From: JAYPHU01 sp964611435
Lineage (GTDB): Bacteria > Pseudomonadota > Alphaproteobacteria > Rhodospirillales > UBA2165
Length of the DNA stretch: 64,000 nt
NCBI GenBank assembly: GCA_964611435.1
Contig: CAZSXT010000003.1
Span: forward strand, 62,001-126,000
Direction: 5' to 3'
Shown here: positions 53,740 through 62,737 of the stretch, one piece after another
How positions within the stretch are numbered: position 1 is the stretch's first letter
How the letters are laid out: each line of letters starts with the position of its first letter
Made by a program: the position numbers and the translations under genes
The notes under the pieces: generated by a model
Databases searched by the model: none
Told to the model about the DNA's origin: nothing
Seen by the model: the letters and a program-made list of their open reading frames with translations, nothing else

Positions 53740-54738
53740 TTACATGATCCCTTTTTCTTTGAAGTATTTGGCGGCGCCCGGGTGATGCGCAGCAACACCG
53801 GGGGTGGCCAGAACCTTCACCGTCGCCGTTTTCTTGATCAGACGGTGAGATTTGTTCTTGAACTCTTCGATTTGCTCGACCATCGCCTTGGTGATGGTGT
53901 AGGCGAGCTTCTCGTCCATGTTGGCGTTGACGACGATAACCGCGCCGATGCAAACACCGTTAACGGCGGCCGGAGACCATTTGTATTCGCCGGCCTTGAC
54001 GCCGCAGGCCGCGCCGCCGAACTGTTTGGCGACATTGTTCGCGACACCGATCGGAATATCGACCAATACCGGGCTTACCCCCTTGGCAATTTCGCGAATT
54101 CGCGGGTGGTTGTAGGCGATGCCGAAGTTCACCACGTCAATCCGGCGATCCAGCGCCAGGGAGACCAGTTCCTTGGATGCGGCGTGAACGACTTGGCCGC
54201 CCCAGCTTTCGATGGCCGATTTAGTGGCGCCCATCTGTGACATAACAGCTTCACTGACGTTGCTGTCCATGTTGCCGCGGCGGTTGATACCCACACGCAT
54301 GGGGATCTTCTTGTTCACGATGTCGGCGAAGCTCTTGATACCGTGTTTCTCCGCAAAGGACTTCGCGACGAGGATATGAGTCATTTGGAAGCGGGATTCC
54401 GGCGTGTACACCCGGAACAAGGTACGGACGTTGGTGATGCCCTTCTTGAAGGGCGCGGTGCCATTGACGGCGGCGCTCAGCTCGCCATCGGTGGCCAGAC
54501 CCATCGGCACTTTGCCGCGGGACACCAACGGCACATTGGCCAGACCGCCGGAAGAGGTTTGATAGGTCACCGTGGAGCCGGGATGGGCCTTGGCGATGGC
54601 GGCGTCAATGCCGCCGCCGATGCGGGACCACAGTCCCCCGGGGCTCGCGCCGGACAGGGTCAGATTATATTTCTGGGCGTCGGCCGGCAGCGCCGCAAGG
54701 GTCGCCAGGGCCAGGGTCGCAACAAAGAGCTTTTTCAT
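53740..54738 (-). CDS. TAXI-family TRAP solute-binding protein
   Basis: A 332-residue receptor with signal peptide MKKLFVATLALATLAALPADA, cleaved before QKYNLT. The family features TLSGASPGGLWSRIGGG, TYQTSSGGLANVPLV and the C-terminal PGVAAHHPGAAKYFKE end are visible. It captures a C4- or other carboxylate in the periplasm and delivers it to the fused permease 76 bases downstream. A probable promoter and the divergent MarR lie upstream. Confidence 0.9.
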   Translation of the reverse strand: MKKLFVATLALATLAALPADAQKYNLTLSGASPGGLWSRIGGGIDAAIAKAHPGSTVTYQTSSGGLANVPLVSRGKVPMGLATDGELSAAVNGTAPFKKGITNVRTLFRVYTPESRFQMTHILVAKSFAEKHGIKSFADIVNKKIPMRVGINRRGNMDSNVSEAVMSQMGATKSAIESWGGQVVHAASKELVSLALDRRIDVVNFGIAYNHPRIREIAKGVSPVLVDIPIGVANNVAKQFGGAACGVKAGEYKWSPAAVNGVCIGAVIVVNANMDEKLAYTITKAMVEQIEEFKNKSHRLIKKTATVKVLATPGVAAHHPGAAKYFKEKGIM

Positions 54739-54824
54739 GAATTCCTCTCATTAGCTCAACGCATTATGTTGCCCGGATGTTAGTTGAGCGGGCGTCATAA
54801 AGCAAATAAGTAAGCGCTCTAACG

Positions 54825-55310
54825 CTAAGGTTTATTGCCGTTGCGGCTGTCTTTCAGATTGTTCCGCACCTTGTTGATTAGTGTCTTGAATTGCCGCGCC
54901 TCCACACCTTTTAATCCGCGCCCGGCGATCTCGTTCACCTCCAGCGCATAGGGGATCAGTTTGGCCTCCAAAGCCCGGCCCTTGGGCGTTAGATAGACCT
55001 TGTACGCACGGCGGTCCGTGGTGCTGCGCTTGCGCCGCACAATGCTTTGCTTTTCCATGCGCAGCAACGCGCTTTGGGTGGTGGGTTCCGTGGTATTGAC
55101 CCGGTCGCTGAGCTCCCGCTGGCTCAGACCCTCCTCCTGCCACAAGACCCGTAGCAAAAACCATTGAGCGGTGGAGATGCCGTGTTCCTGCAGGCGTGAC
55201 CGTAGCTCTTTCTGCAGCAGCATCATTGTATCCCGGATCAAAAAACCGATGCTCTGCGACGGCGGCAGCGGCGATTTTTGATCCTTTGAGCCTTTGGCGG
55301 CGCGGGGCAT
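54825..55310 (-). CDS. MarR-family transcriptional regulator
   Basis: A 161-residue winged-helix regulator: LSQRELSDRVNTTEPTTQSA as HTH and RAYKVYLTPKG as wing. It is the third MarR in the window, and the C-terminal tail is basic. The TAXI receptor gene lies immediately downstream on the same strand, so this regulator may control it. It is divergent from apbC across about 180 bases. Confidence 0.9.
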   Translation of the reverse strand: MPRAAKGSKDQKSPLPPSQSIGFLIRDTMMLLQKELRSRLQEHGISTAQWFLLRVLWQEEGLSQRELSDRVNTTEPTTQSALLRMEKQSIVRRKRSTTDRRAYKVYLTPKGRALEAKLIPYALEVNEIAGRGLKGVEARQFKTLINKVRNNLKDSRNGNKP

Positions 55311-55492
55311 CGGTAGCTCCCTTCCCTCCCGAGAAACTAAGAAGTCTAACTTATTTCAGGGACGTTCCGCTTGCCACCATAAAATATAACAATGGTGCGC
55401 ACCGTTCTCCACGCATTCAAGAATCTGCTGGATTAATCGTTGGGCCACACTATTAATGGCCCCCGTTTCATAGACCAGGAAGATGATCAAAA

Positions 55493-56602
55493 ATGGCTGT
55501 CAATGAAGATCAAATCCGCGACGTTCTCTCCACCCTTATCCCCGAAGGCGACGACCAGGACATCGTCTCCGCCGGCCTTGTGTCCGGCATTGCCCAACGG
55601 GACGGCATGATCCAGGTGTCGATCGAGACCACGCCGGACCGGGTGCCGGAAATGGAACAAGTGCGCCAGGCCGCCGAACAGGCGCTCAAAGGTCTGGAAG
55701 GCGTGAAAAACGCGACCGCCGTCCTGACCGCCGAGAAGCCGCAAGCCCAAGCCCAACCTCAGCCCCAGCCGCAACAGCCGCCCCAACAACCTGGCCCGCA
55801 AGGGGTGCCGGGCGTCGGGGCGTTGATCGCCGTGGCCTCCGGCAAGGGCGGCGTCGGCAAATCGACCACCGCTGTCAATCTGGCGCTGGCGCTCTCCGCC
55901 ATGGATAAGACCGTCGGCATTCTGGACGCGGACATTTATGGCCCCTCCATCCCGCGGATGATGGGGGTGACCGAACAGCCGGTGCAGACCCAGAACAACA
56001 CCCTGCTACCGCCCTCCAGCTATGGCATTAAATGCATGTCCATGGGCATGCTGGTGGACGAGGAAGAGCCGGTGATCTGGCGTGGGCCCATGGTTATGGG
56101 CGCCCTACAGCAGATGCTGACCGAAGTGGAATGGGGGCCACTGGATATTCTGGTGATCGACATGCCGCCGGGCACAGGCGATGCGCAGTTGACCCTGGCG
56201 CAGCAGACCAAGCTCACCGGCGCGGTGATCGTCTCCACGCCGCAGGACATCGCGCTCCTGGACGCTCGTAAGGGCCTCAACATGTTCCGCAAGGTGAACG
56301 TGCCGATCCTGGGCATTGTCGAGAACATGAGCTATTTCGTCTGCCCCAACTGCGGTGAGGAATCACATATCTTTGCCCATGGCGGGGCGCAGGCGACGGC
56401 GGAGAAATACGACGTGCCGTTCCTGGGCGCGGTGCCGCTGGAAATGGAAATCCGGGAAACCTCGGACGAGGGCCGGCCCATCGTCGCCAGCAACCCCGAA
56501 AGCCCCCACGCCCAGGCCTATAAGCCCATCGCCGAGAAGGTCCTGGCCGGCATCGACGCCGCCGCCGGAGCCCAAGCCGGCCCCAATATCAGCTTTGAGT
56601 AG
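55493..56602 (+). CDS. apbC: iron-sulfur cluster carrier ATPase ApbC/Mrp (NBP35-like)
   Basis: A 369-residue P-loop NTPase. After an N-terminal MIP18-like domain (about 1-80) and a Gln/Pro-rich linker (PQAQAQPQPQPQQPPQQ), the deviant Walker A is VASGKGGVGKSTTAVN near residue 115, then DADIYGPSIP, and the cluster-binding CPNCGEES in the last third. It binds and delivers [4Fe-4S] clusters to apoproteins such as dehydratases. A housekeeping gene among catabolic ones; the start ATG is 35-40 bases past an AT-rich stretch. High confidence. Confidence 0.95.
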   Translation: MAVNEDQIRDVLSTLIPEGDDQDIVSAGLVSGIAQRDGMIQVSIETTPDRVPEMEQVRQAAEQALKGLEGVKNATAVLTAEKPQAQAQPQPQPQQPPQQPGPQGVPGVGALIAVASGKGGVGKSTTAVNLALALSAMDKTVGILDADIYGPSIPRMMGVTEQPVQTQNNTLLPPSSYGIKCMSMGMLVDEEEPVIWRGPMVMGALQQMLTEVEWGPLDILVIDMPPGTGDAQLTLAQQTKLTGAVIVSTPQDIALLDARKGLNMFRKVNVPILGIVENMSYFVCPNCGEESHIFAHGGAQATAEKYDVPFLGAVPLEMEIRETSDEGRPIVASNPESPHAQAYKPIAEKVLAGIDAAAGAQAGPNISFE

Positions 56603-56622
56603 GGTTAAACCTTAAACGCCGC

Positions 56623-57618
56623 CTAAACCTTAAACGCCGATAGCGTTTCCTTGGCGAACAGGTCTTCCGGCGTCATTTTGCGCCGGGTCACCCCTTGCTC
56701 GTCGCAGTATTGCAGGAACGTCTCCAGGGTCGGGCGGTTGTTCTCGATCCCGTAGGGCCAATAGTCGCCGTGAGGGAAGAACTCCTGGCTCATCTTCTCG
56801 AACGAGTCCGGCATCCACGGAAACGGGATGCGGGACACGTTAATATCCGACAGGCGCTCCACCATCTTCGCCTTGGCTTCTTCGAAGGCGGTCAGCAGGT
56901 TCATGGCGATCCACGGGTTCTTCTCATACACGTCGCGTTTGATGGCGACCGTGTGCATGATCGGGTAGACCCCGGTGCGGCGGAAATATTCGAGCTCCAC
57001 CTCCGGATAATTGGGCATGAGGCGCTGCATCTTGCCGTCATTGGCCAGGAAGGCATCCGGCGGGCGGGCGGAGATCACCGCGTCCAACTCGCCGGCCAGC
57101 AGAAGATCGGCCAGAGACCGGTCCTGCACCTCTGAATACTTGATTCCATCGGGCAGCTTCGCCTTGCCCATTTCCTTGCGGCCCGGTTCGTTCACGCCGC
57201 CCTGCACCCACTCGACGCTGTCGAGCGGCGCACCGCCTTCATGGTGCAGCCAGCCCCGCGCATAGACGGTGGCGGTCTGGGTCCATTCCGGCACACCGAT
57301 GCGCCCGCCCTTCAGATCGGCCGCGGTTTTGATCTTGCCGTCGGTGCGGATGTAAAAGGCCGAATGCCGGAACATCCGCGATACGAACACCGGGATGCCG
57401 ACGATCGGGGAATCTTCCAGAGACCGAAGCGAGCAGAACTTCGCGAAGGAAAGTTCCGACACCTCCCACTCATAGGCGTTGGCGAAGCGAAAGAAGGTCT
57501 CCTCCACCTGGAAATTCAGAAACGTCAGGTCGATGCCCTTGGGCTTCACCCGGCCGAACATCATGTCCCGGACATGGTCGTAATCTTCGATGGCGAGGGT
57601 CAGAGATAGATTGCTCAC
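56623..57618 (-). CDS. 4,5-dihydroxyphthalate decarboxylase-like protein
   Basis: A 331-residue protein of the type called 4,5-dihydroxyphthalate decarboxylase (periplasmic-binding-protein fold without a signal peptide; LTLAIEDYDHVRDMMFGRVKP start and KGGRIGVPEWTQTATVYARG). It removes CO2 from dihydroxyphthalate-like acids. It is last in the operon with PdxA-like, Rieske, EutA-like and bicupin genes. A tandem 18-bp duplication (unit TAAACCTTAAACGCCGCC) spans its end: 56606-56623 and 56624-56641 are near-identical, so the C-terminal AFKV is repeated just past the stop. Confidence 0.85.
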   Translation of the reverse strand: MSNLSLTLAIEDYDHVRDMMFGRVKPKGIDLTFLNFQVEETFFRFANAYEWEVSELSFAKFCSLRSLEDSPIVGIPVFVSRMFRHSAFYIRTDGKIKTAADLKGGRIGVPEWTQTATVYARGWLHHEGGAPLDSVEWVQGGVNEPGRKEMGKAKLPDGIKYSEVQDRSLADLLLAGELDAVISARPPDAFLANDGKMQRLMPNYPEVELEYFRRTGVYPIMHTVAIKRDVYEKNPWIAMNLLTAFEEAKAKMVERLSDINVSRIPFPWMPDSFEKMSQEFFPHGDYWPYGIENNRPTLETFLQYCDEQGVTRRKMTPEDLFAKETLSAFKV

Positions 57619-57639
57619 AATAGGCTCCCTATAGATTTT

Positions 57640-58629
57640 TTAGTTTGCGTGGCCCGTTAGACGTTTGACTGCTTCGATCATGGCGTCCGGCGTGGCCTTG
57701 CCTTGCCCGGCGATATCCAGCGCGCTGCCATGGGCCACGGATGAAAACAGGATCGGCGTGCCGATGGACATGCCCGCCGTCGAATGGCGGGCCAGCAGCT
57801 TTGCCGGAATATGACCCTGGTCATGCAGCATGACGATGAACGCGTCATAGCCCTCCATGTGCAAGATCAAATCCGCCGCGCCCGGCCCCTCCACATCAAT
57901 GCCGTCGGCCTGCTTGGCCTTGATGGCGGGCTCAATGATCTCGGCTTCTTCGGAGCCGAAAAGCCCGCCTTCGCTGGCGTGGGGGTTGAGTCCCGCTACC
58001 ATGATCTTGGGCTTCGCAATGCCGATTCGCACCAGTGTGTCGTGGACCGAGCCGATGACATGCTTCACTCGGTCTTCGGTGATCAGGTCCAAAGATTGCC
58101 GGACGCTGGAATGCAGTGTGCAGTGGGCGATCCGGTATTTGTCGAAGCAGACCATCAGAAACCCGTCTTCCGGGGCCAGACCGGTCTGGCGCGCAACAAA
58201 AGACGGATAGCCGTCGAACTCGATCCCCGCCATATGAACGGCGGTCTCCGTCTGCGGGGCGGAGACCACGGCATCGACATCATGGTCGAGCGCGGCACGG
58301 ATCGCGGCGGCGGCGCAGTCCACGGCCGCCTTGCCGTTGTCGCCATTGATCTCGCCGATTTTCAGATCCTTGTTGCCGAACAGATCGAGGGATATCTGCT
58401 TGACGCCGGGCTTGTCCCAGTCAACGTCATCGACTGTGTCATAGGCGTCCAGTTCGATCTCGATCCCGCAGGAGGATGCGTGCGCCGCCAGCACCTTTGG
58501 ATCACCGAAGATCAGTGGCCGGCTGATCCCGGTGACCGCGTCGGACAGCGCGGCTTTCATGCAAAGTTCGGGGCCGATGCCGGCGGGATCGCCGCAGGCC
58601 AGCGCCACGATAGGCAGATTGGCGGACAC
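57640..58629 (-). CDS. PdxA-like dehydrogenase (TphB-like candidate)
   Basis: A 329-residue member of the PdxA family (GDPAGIGPELCMKAAL start, metal-binding His in TAVHMAG, NPHASEGGLFG and LHDQGHIPAK). In vitamin B6 synthesis PdxA oxidises 4-phosphohydroxythreonine, but paralogues in aromatic operons oxidise cis-dihydrodiols, such as TphB in terephthalate breakdown. Its place between a Rieske oxygenase and a dihydroxyphthalate decarboxylase-like gene supports the second role; this is inference from neighbours. Confidence 0.88.
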   Translation of the reverse strand: MSANLPIVALACGDPAGIGPELCMKAALSDAVTGISRPLIFGDPKVLAAHASSCGIEIELDAYDTVDDVDWDKPGVKQISLDLFGNKDLKIGEINGDNGKAAVDCAAAAIRAALDHDVDAVVSAPQTETAVHMAGIEFDGYPSFVARQTGLAPEDGFLMVCFDKYRIAHCTLHSSVRQSLDLITEDRVKHVIGSVHDTLVRIGIAKPKIMVAGLNPHASEGGLFGSEEAEIIEPAIKAKQADGIDVEGPGAADLILHMEGYDAFIVMLHDQGHIPAKLLARHSTAGMSIGTPILFSSVAHGSALDIAGQGKATPDAMIEAVKRLTGHAN

Positions 58630-58652
58630 GCGCGCTCGTCCCGGACCGGGGC

Positions 58653-59936
58653 CTAGACCGTCGCCGGATCGGTGCCGAGCTCGGCGAACAGGCCGTCCCG
58701 GGCGCCGATGGAGAAGTCCACATCCCGGTCCAATTCGACCGCGGCGGAGCGGACCCGCTGGTGCGCCGGATCAAGACCCATGATCTCGCCGCCTTCTTCG
58801 TTGGCTTTGGCGGCCTTGATCAGATACTGCCGAGTCATGGTGACGCCGTTGTCGGTACCGCAGAGATGCTCCTTGGTGCGGTCCTGGATCGGGCCCATGC
58901 TTTCCTGCAGAGAGGCATCCTGCATGCCGATACCTTCGATGCCGCTGTAGTGGATGCCCATCCGCTGCGCGTTCCGGTCCATAAGGTAATCATTGTCCTT
59001 GTTAGCCAGCGGGCGGAAAGTGCCGGGAATATTTTTCACATGGATCCCCTTGCCATCGATCATCGCTTCTCGCTCTTTGCCGGTCAGCGCACGGTTCGGA
59101 TGGTAGTTGAAGCTCCAGGCCCAGCAATTGTGATCATCAATCGGCACCCAGGCATGACCGCCGATCGGATGGCCGGCGCGTGGTGCGATCAAGGTATGGA
59201 ACGGCATGATCCAGGGCGTGATCCGCCAATAGTATTTGTCATTGTCCGCGTTTCGCCGAGCGCCGATCAACAGCCCGCCTTCGAACGGCTTCACGTCGAA
59301 CACCGGCATCAGGTCTTCTTCGTTGTAGCGGTTGGCCTTGCTGCCTTTGAACAAAGGATCAGTATTAAGCTGGCCCCCATGCAGCCAGGTCACGTGGCTC
59401 GAATCGATGCCGCCTTCCAGTGCCTGCAGATAGTTGCATTCCTGCAACCGCTTGGAGACATAGAGCTGATCCGGCGCCACATTGGTCCATTCAAAGTTCG
59501 GGTCGGCGGGTTTCTTTTCCGGCGGTCCCATATAGGCCCAGACCACGCCCCCTTTTTCGATGCACGGATAGGATTTCAGGCTCACCCGTTCCATGGCCTT
59601 CGGGTTGTTGCCTTCTGACGGCAGTTCGATGCACTTGCCGTTGATATCAAATTTCCAGCCATGATAGGGGCAGCGTAGGCCGCATTCTTCGTTGCGGCCG
59701 AACCATAGAGACACGCCCCGGTGGGCGCAGTATTCGTCGATCAGTCCCACCCGCCCTTCAGTATCGCGGAACACAACCAGCTCTTCCCCCAGCAATTTGA
59801 CCCGCACCGGATCGCTGTCCGGCCTTTCGATTTCGCTCGATAGCAAAAAAGGCAGCCAAAAACGCCGCATCATTTCGCCCATGGGCGTACCGGCGTCGGT
59901 CTGACAGAGATAATCGTTTTGTTCCTGCGTGATCAT
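58653..59936 (-). CDS. Rieske non-heme iron oxygenase, alpha subunit (phthalate 4,5-dioxygenase type)
   Basis: A 427-residue ring-hydroxylating oxygenase. The Rieske 2Fe-2S ligands are Cys70, His72, Cys89 and His92 (CAH, CPYH), and the mononuclear iron site is Asp178, His181 and His186 (DSSHVTWLHG). The single-subunit length and the FWLPFLLSSEI start fit the phthalate 4,5-dioxygenase/vanillate demethylase branch. Adjacent PdxA-like and dihydroxyphthalate decarboxylase-like genes complete a phthalate-like route. The electron-donating reductase is not in the window. Confidence 0.92.
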   Translation of the reverse strand: MITQEQNDYLCQTDAGTPMGEMMRRFWLPFLLSSEIERPDSDPVRVKLLGEELVVFRDTEGRVGLIDEYCAHRGVSLWFGRNEECGLRCPYHGWKFDINGKCIELPSEGNNPKAMERVSLKSYPCIEKGGVVWAYMGPPEKKPADPNFEWTNVAPDQLYVSKRLQECNYLQALEGGIDSSHVTWLHGGQLNTDPLFKGSKANRYNEEDLMPVFDVKPFEGGLLIGARRNADNDKYYWRITPWIMPFHTLIAPRAGHPIGGHAWVPIDDHNCWAWSFNYHPNRALTGKEREAMIDGKGIHVKNIPGTFRPLANKDNDYLMDRNAQRMGIHYSGIEGIGMQDASLQESMGPIQDRTKEHLCGTDNGVTMTRQYLIKAAKANEEGGEIMGLDPAHQRVRSAAVELDRDVDFSIGARDGLFAELGTDPATV

Positions 59937-59980
59937 GTCCCTAACTCCAATTCTTGGTTCCTATTAAAACGGCTTAGAGT

Positions 59981-61462
59981 CTAAGCCGCCAGACTATTTT
60001 CCTCCGGGAAGAGCAGCGATTTGATCACCACGGGCACCGCGCCAGTGGACCTCAATACTTCGCCGATATCGATAAAATCGAACTCTCTCAGCTGTATGCC
60101 ATCAATGGAGACAATGGGCGTCGCCAGCTTCTCCTCCTCCCGGCAATGAATGCCTAGCAAGCCGCCGATATCTCCGTCTATGACCAGGATCAAGGGATGT
60201 TCGGCATCAAGTTTCACCTGAACCCCGGCGATCAGCCCCTGACACAGCGCCTGCAACCGGGCGAAACTGGCTGTCCCCGCCCAGGGAAAGGCGATAGCAA
60301 CCGGCTGATCTTCGGTGTTGAGATCAAGCCGGATTAGGGCCTGCTTCACACCGTCCTCGATCACGGCTTTGTCGATCTCTTCACCGGACAGGTCCAGCTC
60401 CGGCGCGATGACCGCAATATTGGTCAGCGGCAAAGTCTCCGGCGGATCCATATAGATCGTGCTGCCCGACACCTGCACCGTGTACTGAGACGCGCCGACC
60501 ACTGTCGCCCGGATGCCCTGCAAAGGTTCGGTAATGGCGATGTTCATGGCCTCAATCTTGGATCGCAACGCCGCACCCAGCTCCCGGCCCAGATCGCCGA
60601 AGCCGGCAGCCTCACGCCCGTAGAAATACTCGGACACCCCGCCGGACACGATGACATCGCCCGGGGCTTCAGCGTAGCTGAGGGGCGGCAGTCTGAGGCG
60701 TGCACCCAAATCCTCACCCCGCATAGCCCGGCAGACTTGATCCGCCATAGCGTTGGCCAACTCGTCCCGCTGATCGTCGGTTATCCCGTCACCCACGTTT
60801 AACGTCAGACCGAGTTCGTCGAGATACGCCCGGCCGGTGGGCTCAATCCGTTCTATCCGCCCGCCGCCGTCTACAACGACCAATCGCGCACCGGCCTCGA
60901 CGGCGGTCATTGTGGCCACTTCGCCGTCCACGCAGAGGGCGATCTTGGTCGTCCCGCCGCCGACATCGATGTTCAACACGGGATGGCCGTTGCGGATGGA
61001 GAGCGCCAGCGCGCCGGACCCGTGCGCCGCCATCAAGGTTTCCAACCCATCCCCGGCGCTGACCGCCACGAACTTGCCAGCCTCGGCCGCGAACAGTTCC
61101 CCGATGGCGCGGGCGTTTTCCCGGCGCACCGCCACGCCGGTGAGGATCAGTGCGCCCGTGTCGATTTCGTCGGGACTGATCCCGGCCTTTTCATATTCTG
61201 CCGCAATGAAGTTCCCCAGCCGGTCGGCGTCGATGGTATTTTCCGCCGTATAGGGGGTGATCAGGATGTCCGACTGATGGCGCACAATCCGCTCCGCCAC
61301 CACATAGCGGCTGTCCAGCCGCTCCAGAACGATGGTCGAGAATAATAAATGCGATGTCGAAGAGCCGATGTCGACGCCGACGCTCGACAATTCGATCACG
61401 TCCTCTTCGATCAGGCTCCGGCCCGTGTTGGAGAAGAATATGCGCCCGCTATCGCCGGTCAT
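59981..61462 (-). CDS. EutA-like protein (ethanolamine ammonia-lyase reactivating factor)
   Basis: A 493-residue ASKHA-type ATPase recognised as EutA by VGVDIGSSTSHLLFS near the start, VLNIDVGGGTTKIALCVDG in the middle and VIVSGGVSEYF later. EutA reactivates B12-dependent ethanolamine ammonia-lyase. No eutB, eutC or other ethanolamine gene is in the window; instead it sits between a Rieske oxygenase and a bicupin gene on the same strand. It may be an orphan that reactivates another enzyme, or its partner is elsewhere. ATG at 61462 is preferred over the TTG at 61465. Confidence 0.85.
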   Translation of the reverse strand: MTGDSGRIFFSNTGRSLIEEDVIELSSVGVDIGSSTSHLLFSTIVLERLDSRYVVAERIVRHQSDILITPYTAENTIDADRLGNFIAAEYEKAGISPDEIDTGALILTGVAVRRENARAIGELFAAEAGKFVAVSAGDGLETLMAAHGSGALALSIRNGHPVLNIDVGGGTTKIALCVDGEVATMTAVEAGARLVVVDGGGRIERIEPTGRAYLDELGLTLNVGDGITDDQRDELANAMADQVCRAMRGEDLGARLRLPPLSYAEAPGDVIVSGGVSEYFYGREAAGFGDLGRELGAALRSKIEAMNIAITEPLQGIRATVVGASQYTVQVSGSTIYMDPPETLPLTNIAVIAPELDLSGEEIDKAVIEDGVKQALIRLDLNTEDQPVAIAFPWAGTASFARLQALCQGLIAGVQVKLDAEHPLILVIDGDIGGLLGIHCREEEKLATPIVSIDGIQLREFDFIDIGEVLRSTGAVPVVIKSLLFPEENSLAA

Positions 61463-61477
61463 CAAGTGTCTCTATGT

Positions 61478-62716
61478 TCAGGTTTGAACGTACTTCCGGT
61501 CCGGGTTCGGCGACAGATCATTGGGCGTCAAATAAAGCTCATCGCCCATCTGGGACGCACCGCCGGCAGCCGCCAGCTTTTCCTCGAACTCCCGGCGAAC
61601 GTTCGGGTCTTCCATCCAGTAGGGAATGGAGGTCCCGCCTTCGTGCAGGTCCATGCCCGTATAGTCGATCTGCGTGTCGCCAGGGGCCTTGGCCTCCAGG
61701 CTCGGATGGTTGGGGCCGAACCAGGCGGTCAGGCGGAACGGCTCCTTCGACACATTGAAATGCTGATGATACCAGCGCGCGCCGCCGGGCGCCGCCGTGA
61801 TCATCCCAACAGGCTCGTAATCCAGGCGCTGCACCTGGTCACCGTTGCCGTCCTTCCACGGCGTCGGGCCCAGACGTTCCGGCCAAGTATGGGTATAGCC
61901 CTTGCCTTTGACGCAGATCAGCACCGCCGCCGAGGTATGCGCGTGGGCCTTGGAATACTTGCCCGTATCGTGCTGACCGACCCAGAGATAGAACTTGTTG
62001 TTGGTCATGAATGGTTCGACCCGCCGCCAGCCGGGCGACCGACGGTTATCCAACGGCAGCTCGCAGTTAAAAATATCCGGCACCATATTAGTGCGCCGCA
62101 TGGCGAGCCCGCGGATCGGATCCGGCTCGATATCATCAGAGGGTTTGTAGAAATCCTCGTCGTCGGTAAACCGGTCGGTGAACTGATACGGGCAGTTGAA
62201 AACCATATCCACATTGCCCAAGAGGTTCATCAGGTTTGGCGCTGTCGTGCCCGCCAGCAACAGCGCCGGGCTGGAGGTTGCGTTAACGATCCGGTGGTAG
62301 GCGTTCACCGGGATGGAGAACAGCGAGCCGGTCTGCCACTCGAAAACATGCTTCTTGCCGCCCTCTTCCAGCCACACCTCGGTCGTGCCCCGGCCCTCGA
62401 CCACCAGGAATATTTCTTCATAGATATGCCGTTCCACATTCAGCGCGCCGGCAGCGGGGACTTCGACCACATAGCTGCCCCATTTACCCTCTGTGCCGTA
62501 AAGCTGGATGAAATGGCCGCGCCCACCCATCCGCTTCCAGTCATGCAAGGGCAGATTTTGAACCTTTTCGATGCCGAGCCCCCTGAACGTGGGAATGCCC
62601 TCCGCCTTCATGAACCGGTCATAGGTCAGCTCGGGAAACTTGAATTCGCCATAGCCGGCCCGCTGTTCCCCCGTGGGTTCGTGCCAGTGGACCATTCCGT
62701 CGAGTTCATGAGGCAT
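61478..62716 (-). CDS. double-cupin (bicupin) protein
   Basis: A 412-residue protein with two cupin barrels. The first (about residues 90-165) shows HIYEEIFLVVEGRGTTEVW and SIPVNAYHRI; the second (about 285-345) AHAHTSAAVLICVKGKGYTH and PGGARWYHQH. Each keeps His residues that could bind a metal. The size and arrangement recall gentisate or hydroxynaphthoate dioxygenases, so a ring-cleavage role is plausible, but the active-site spacing is not diagnostic. Neighbours (EutA-like, TctB) suggest it belongs to the transported acid's pathway. Confidence 0.8.
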   Translation of the reverse strand: MPHELDGMVHWHEPTGEQRAGYGEFKFPELTYDRFMKAEGIPTFRGLGIEKVQNLPLHDWKRMGGRGHFIQLYGTEGKWGSYVVEVPAAGALNVERHIYEEIFLVVEGRGTTEVWLEEGGKKHVFEWQTGSLFSIPVNAYHRIVNATSSPALLLAGTTAPNLMNLLGNVDMVFNCPYQFTDRFTDDEDFYKPSDDIEPDPIRGLAMRRTNMVPDIFNCELPLDNRRSPGWRRVEPFMTNNKFYLWVGQHDTGKYSKAHAHTSAAVLICVKGKGYTHTWPERLGPTPWKDGNGDQVQRLDYEPVGMITAAPGGARWYHQHFNVSKEPFRLTAWFGPNHPSLEAKAPGDTQIDYTGMDLHEGGTSIPYWMEDPNVRREFEEKLAAAGGASQMGDELYLTPNDLSPNPDRKYVQT

Positions 62717-62737
62717 CCTACTCTCCTGTAATCACAT

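Noticed and set aside
57640..58629. Vitamin B6 biosynthesis PdxA
   Set aside because: Lies inside a Rieske/decarboxylase operon; a catabolic PdxA-type role is favoured, though not proven.
61349..62731. Long plus-strand frame covering the bicupin gene
   Set aside because: Arg/His-rich shadow without recognisable domain; the minus strand shows two cupin barrels.
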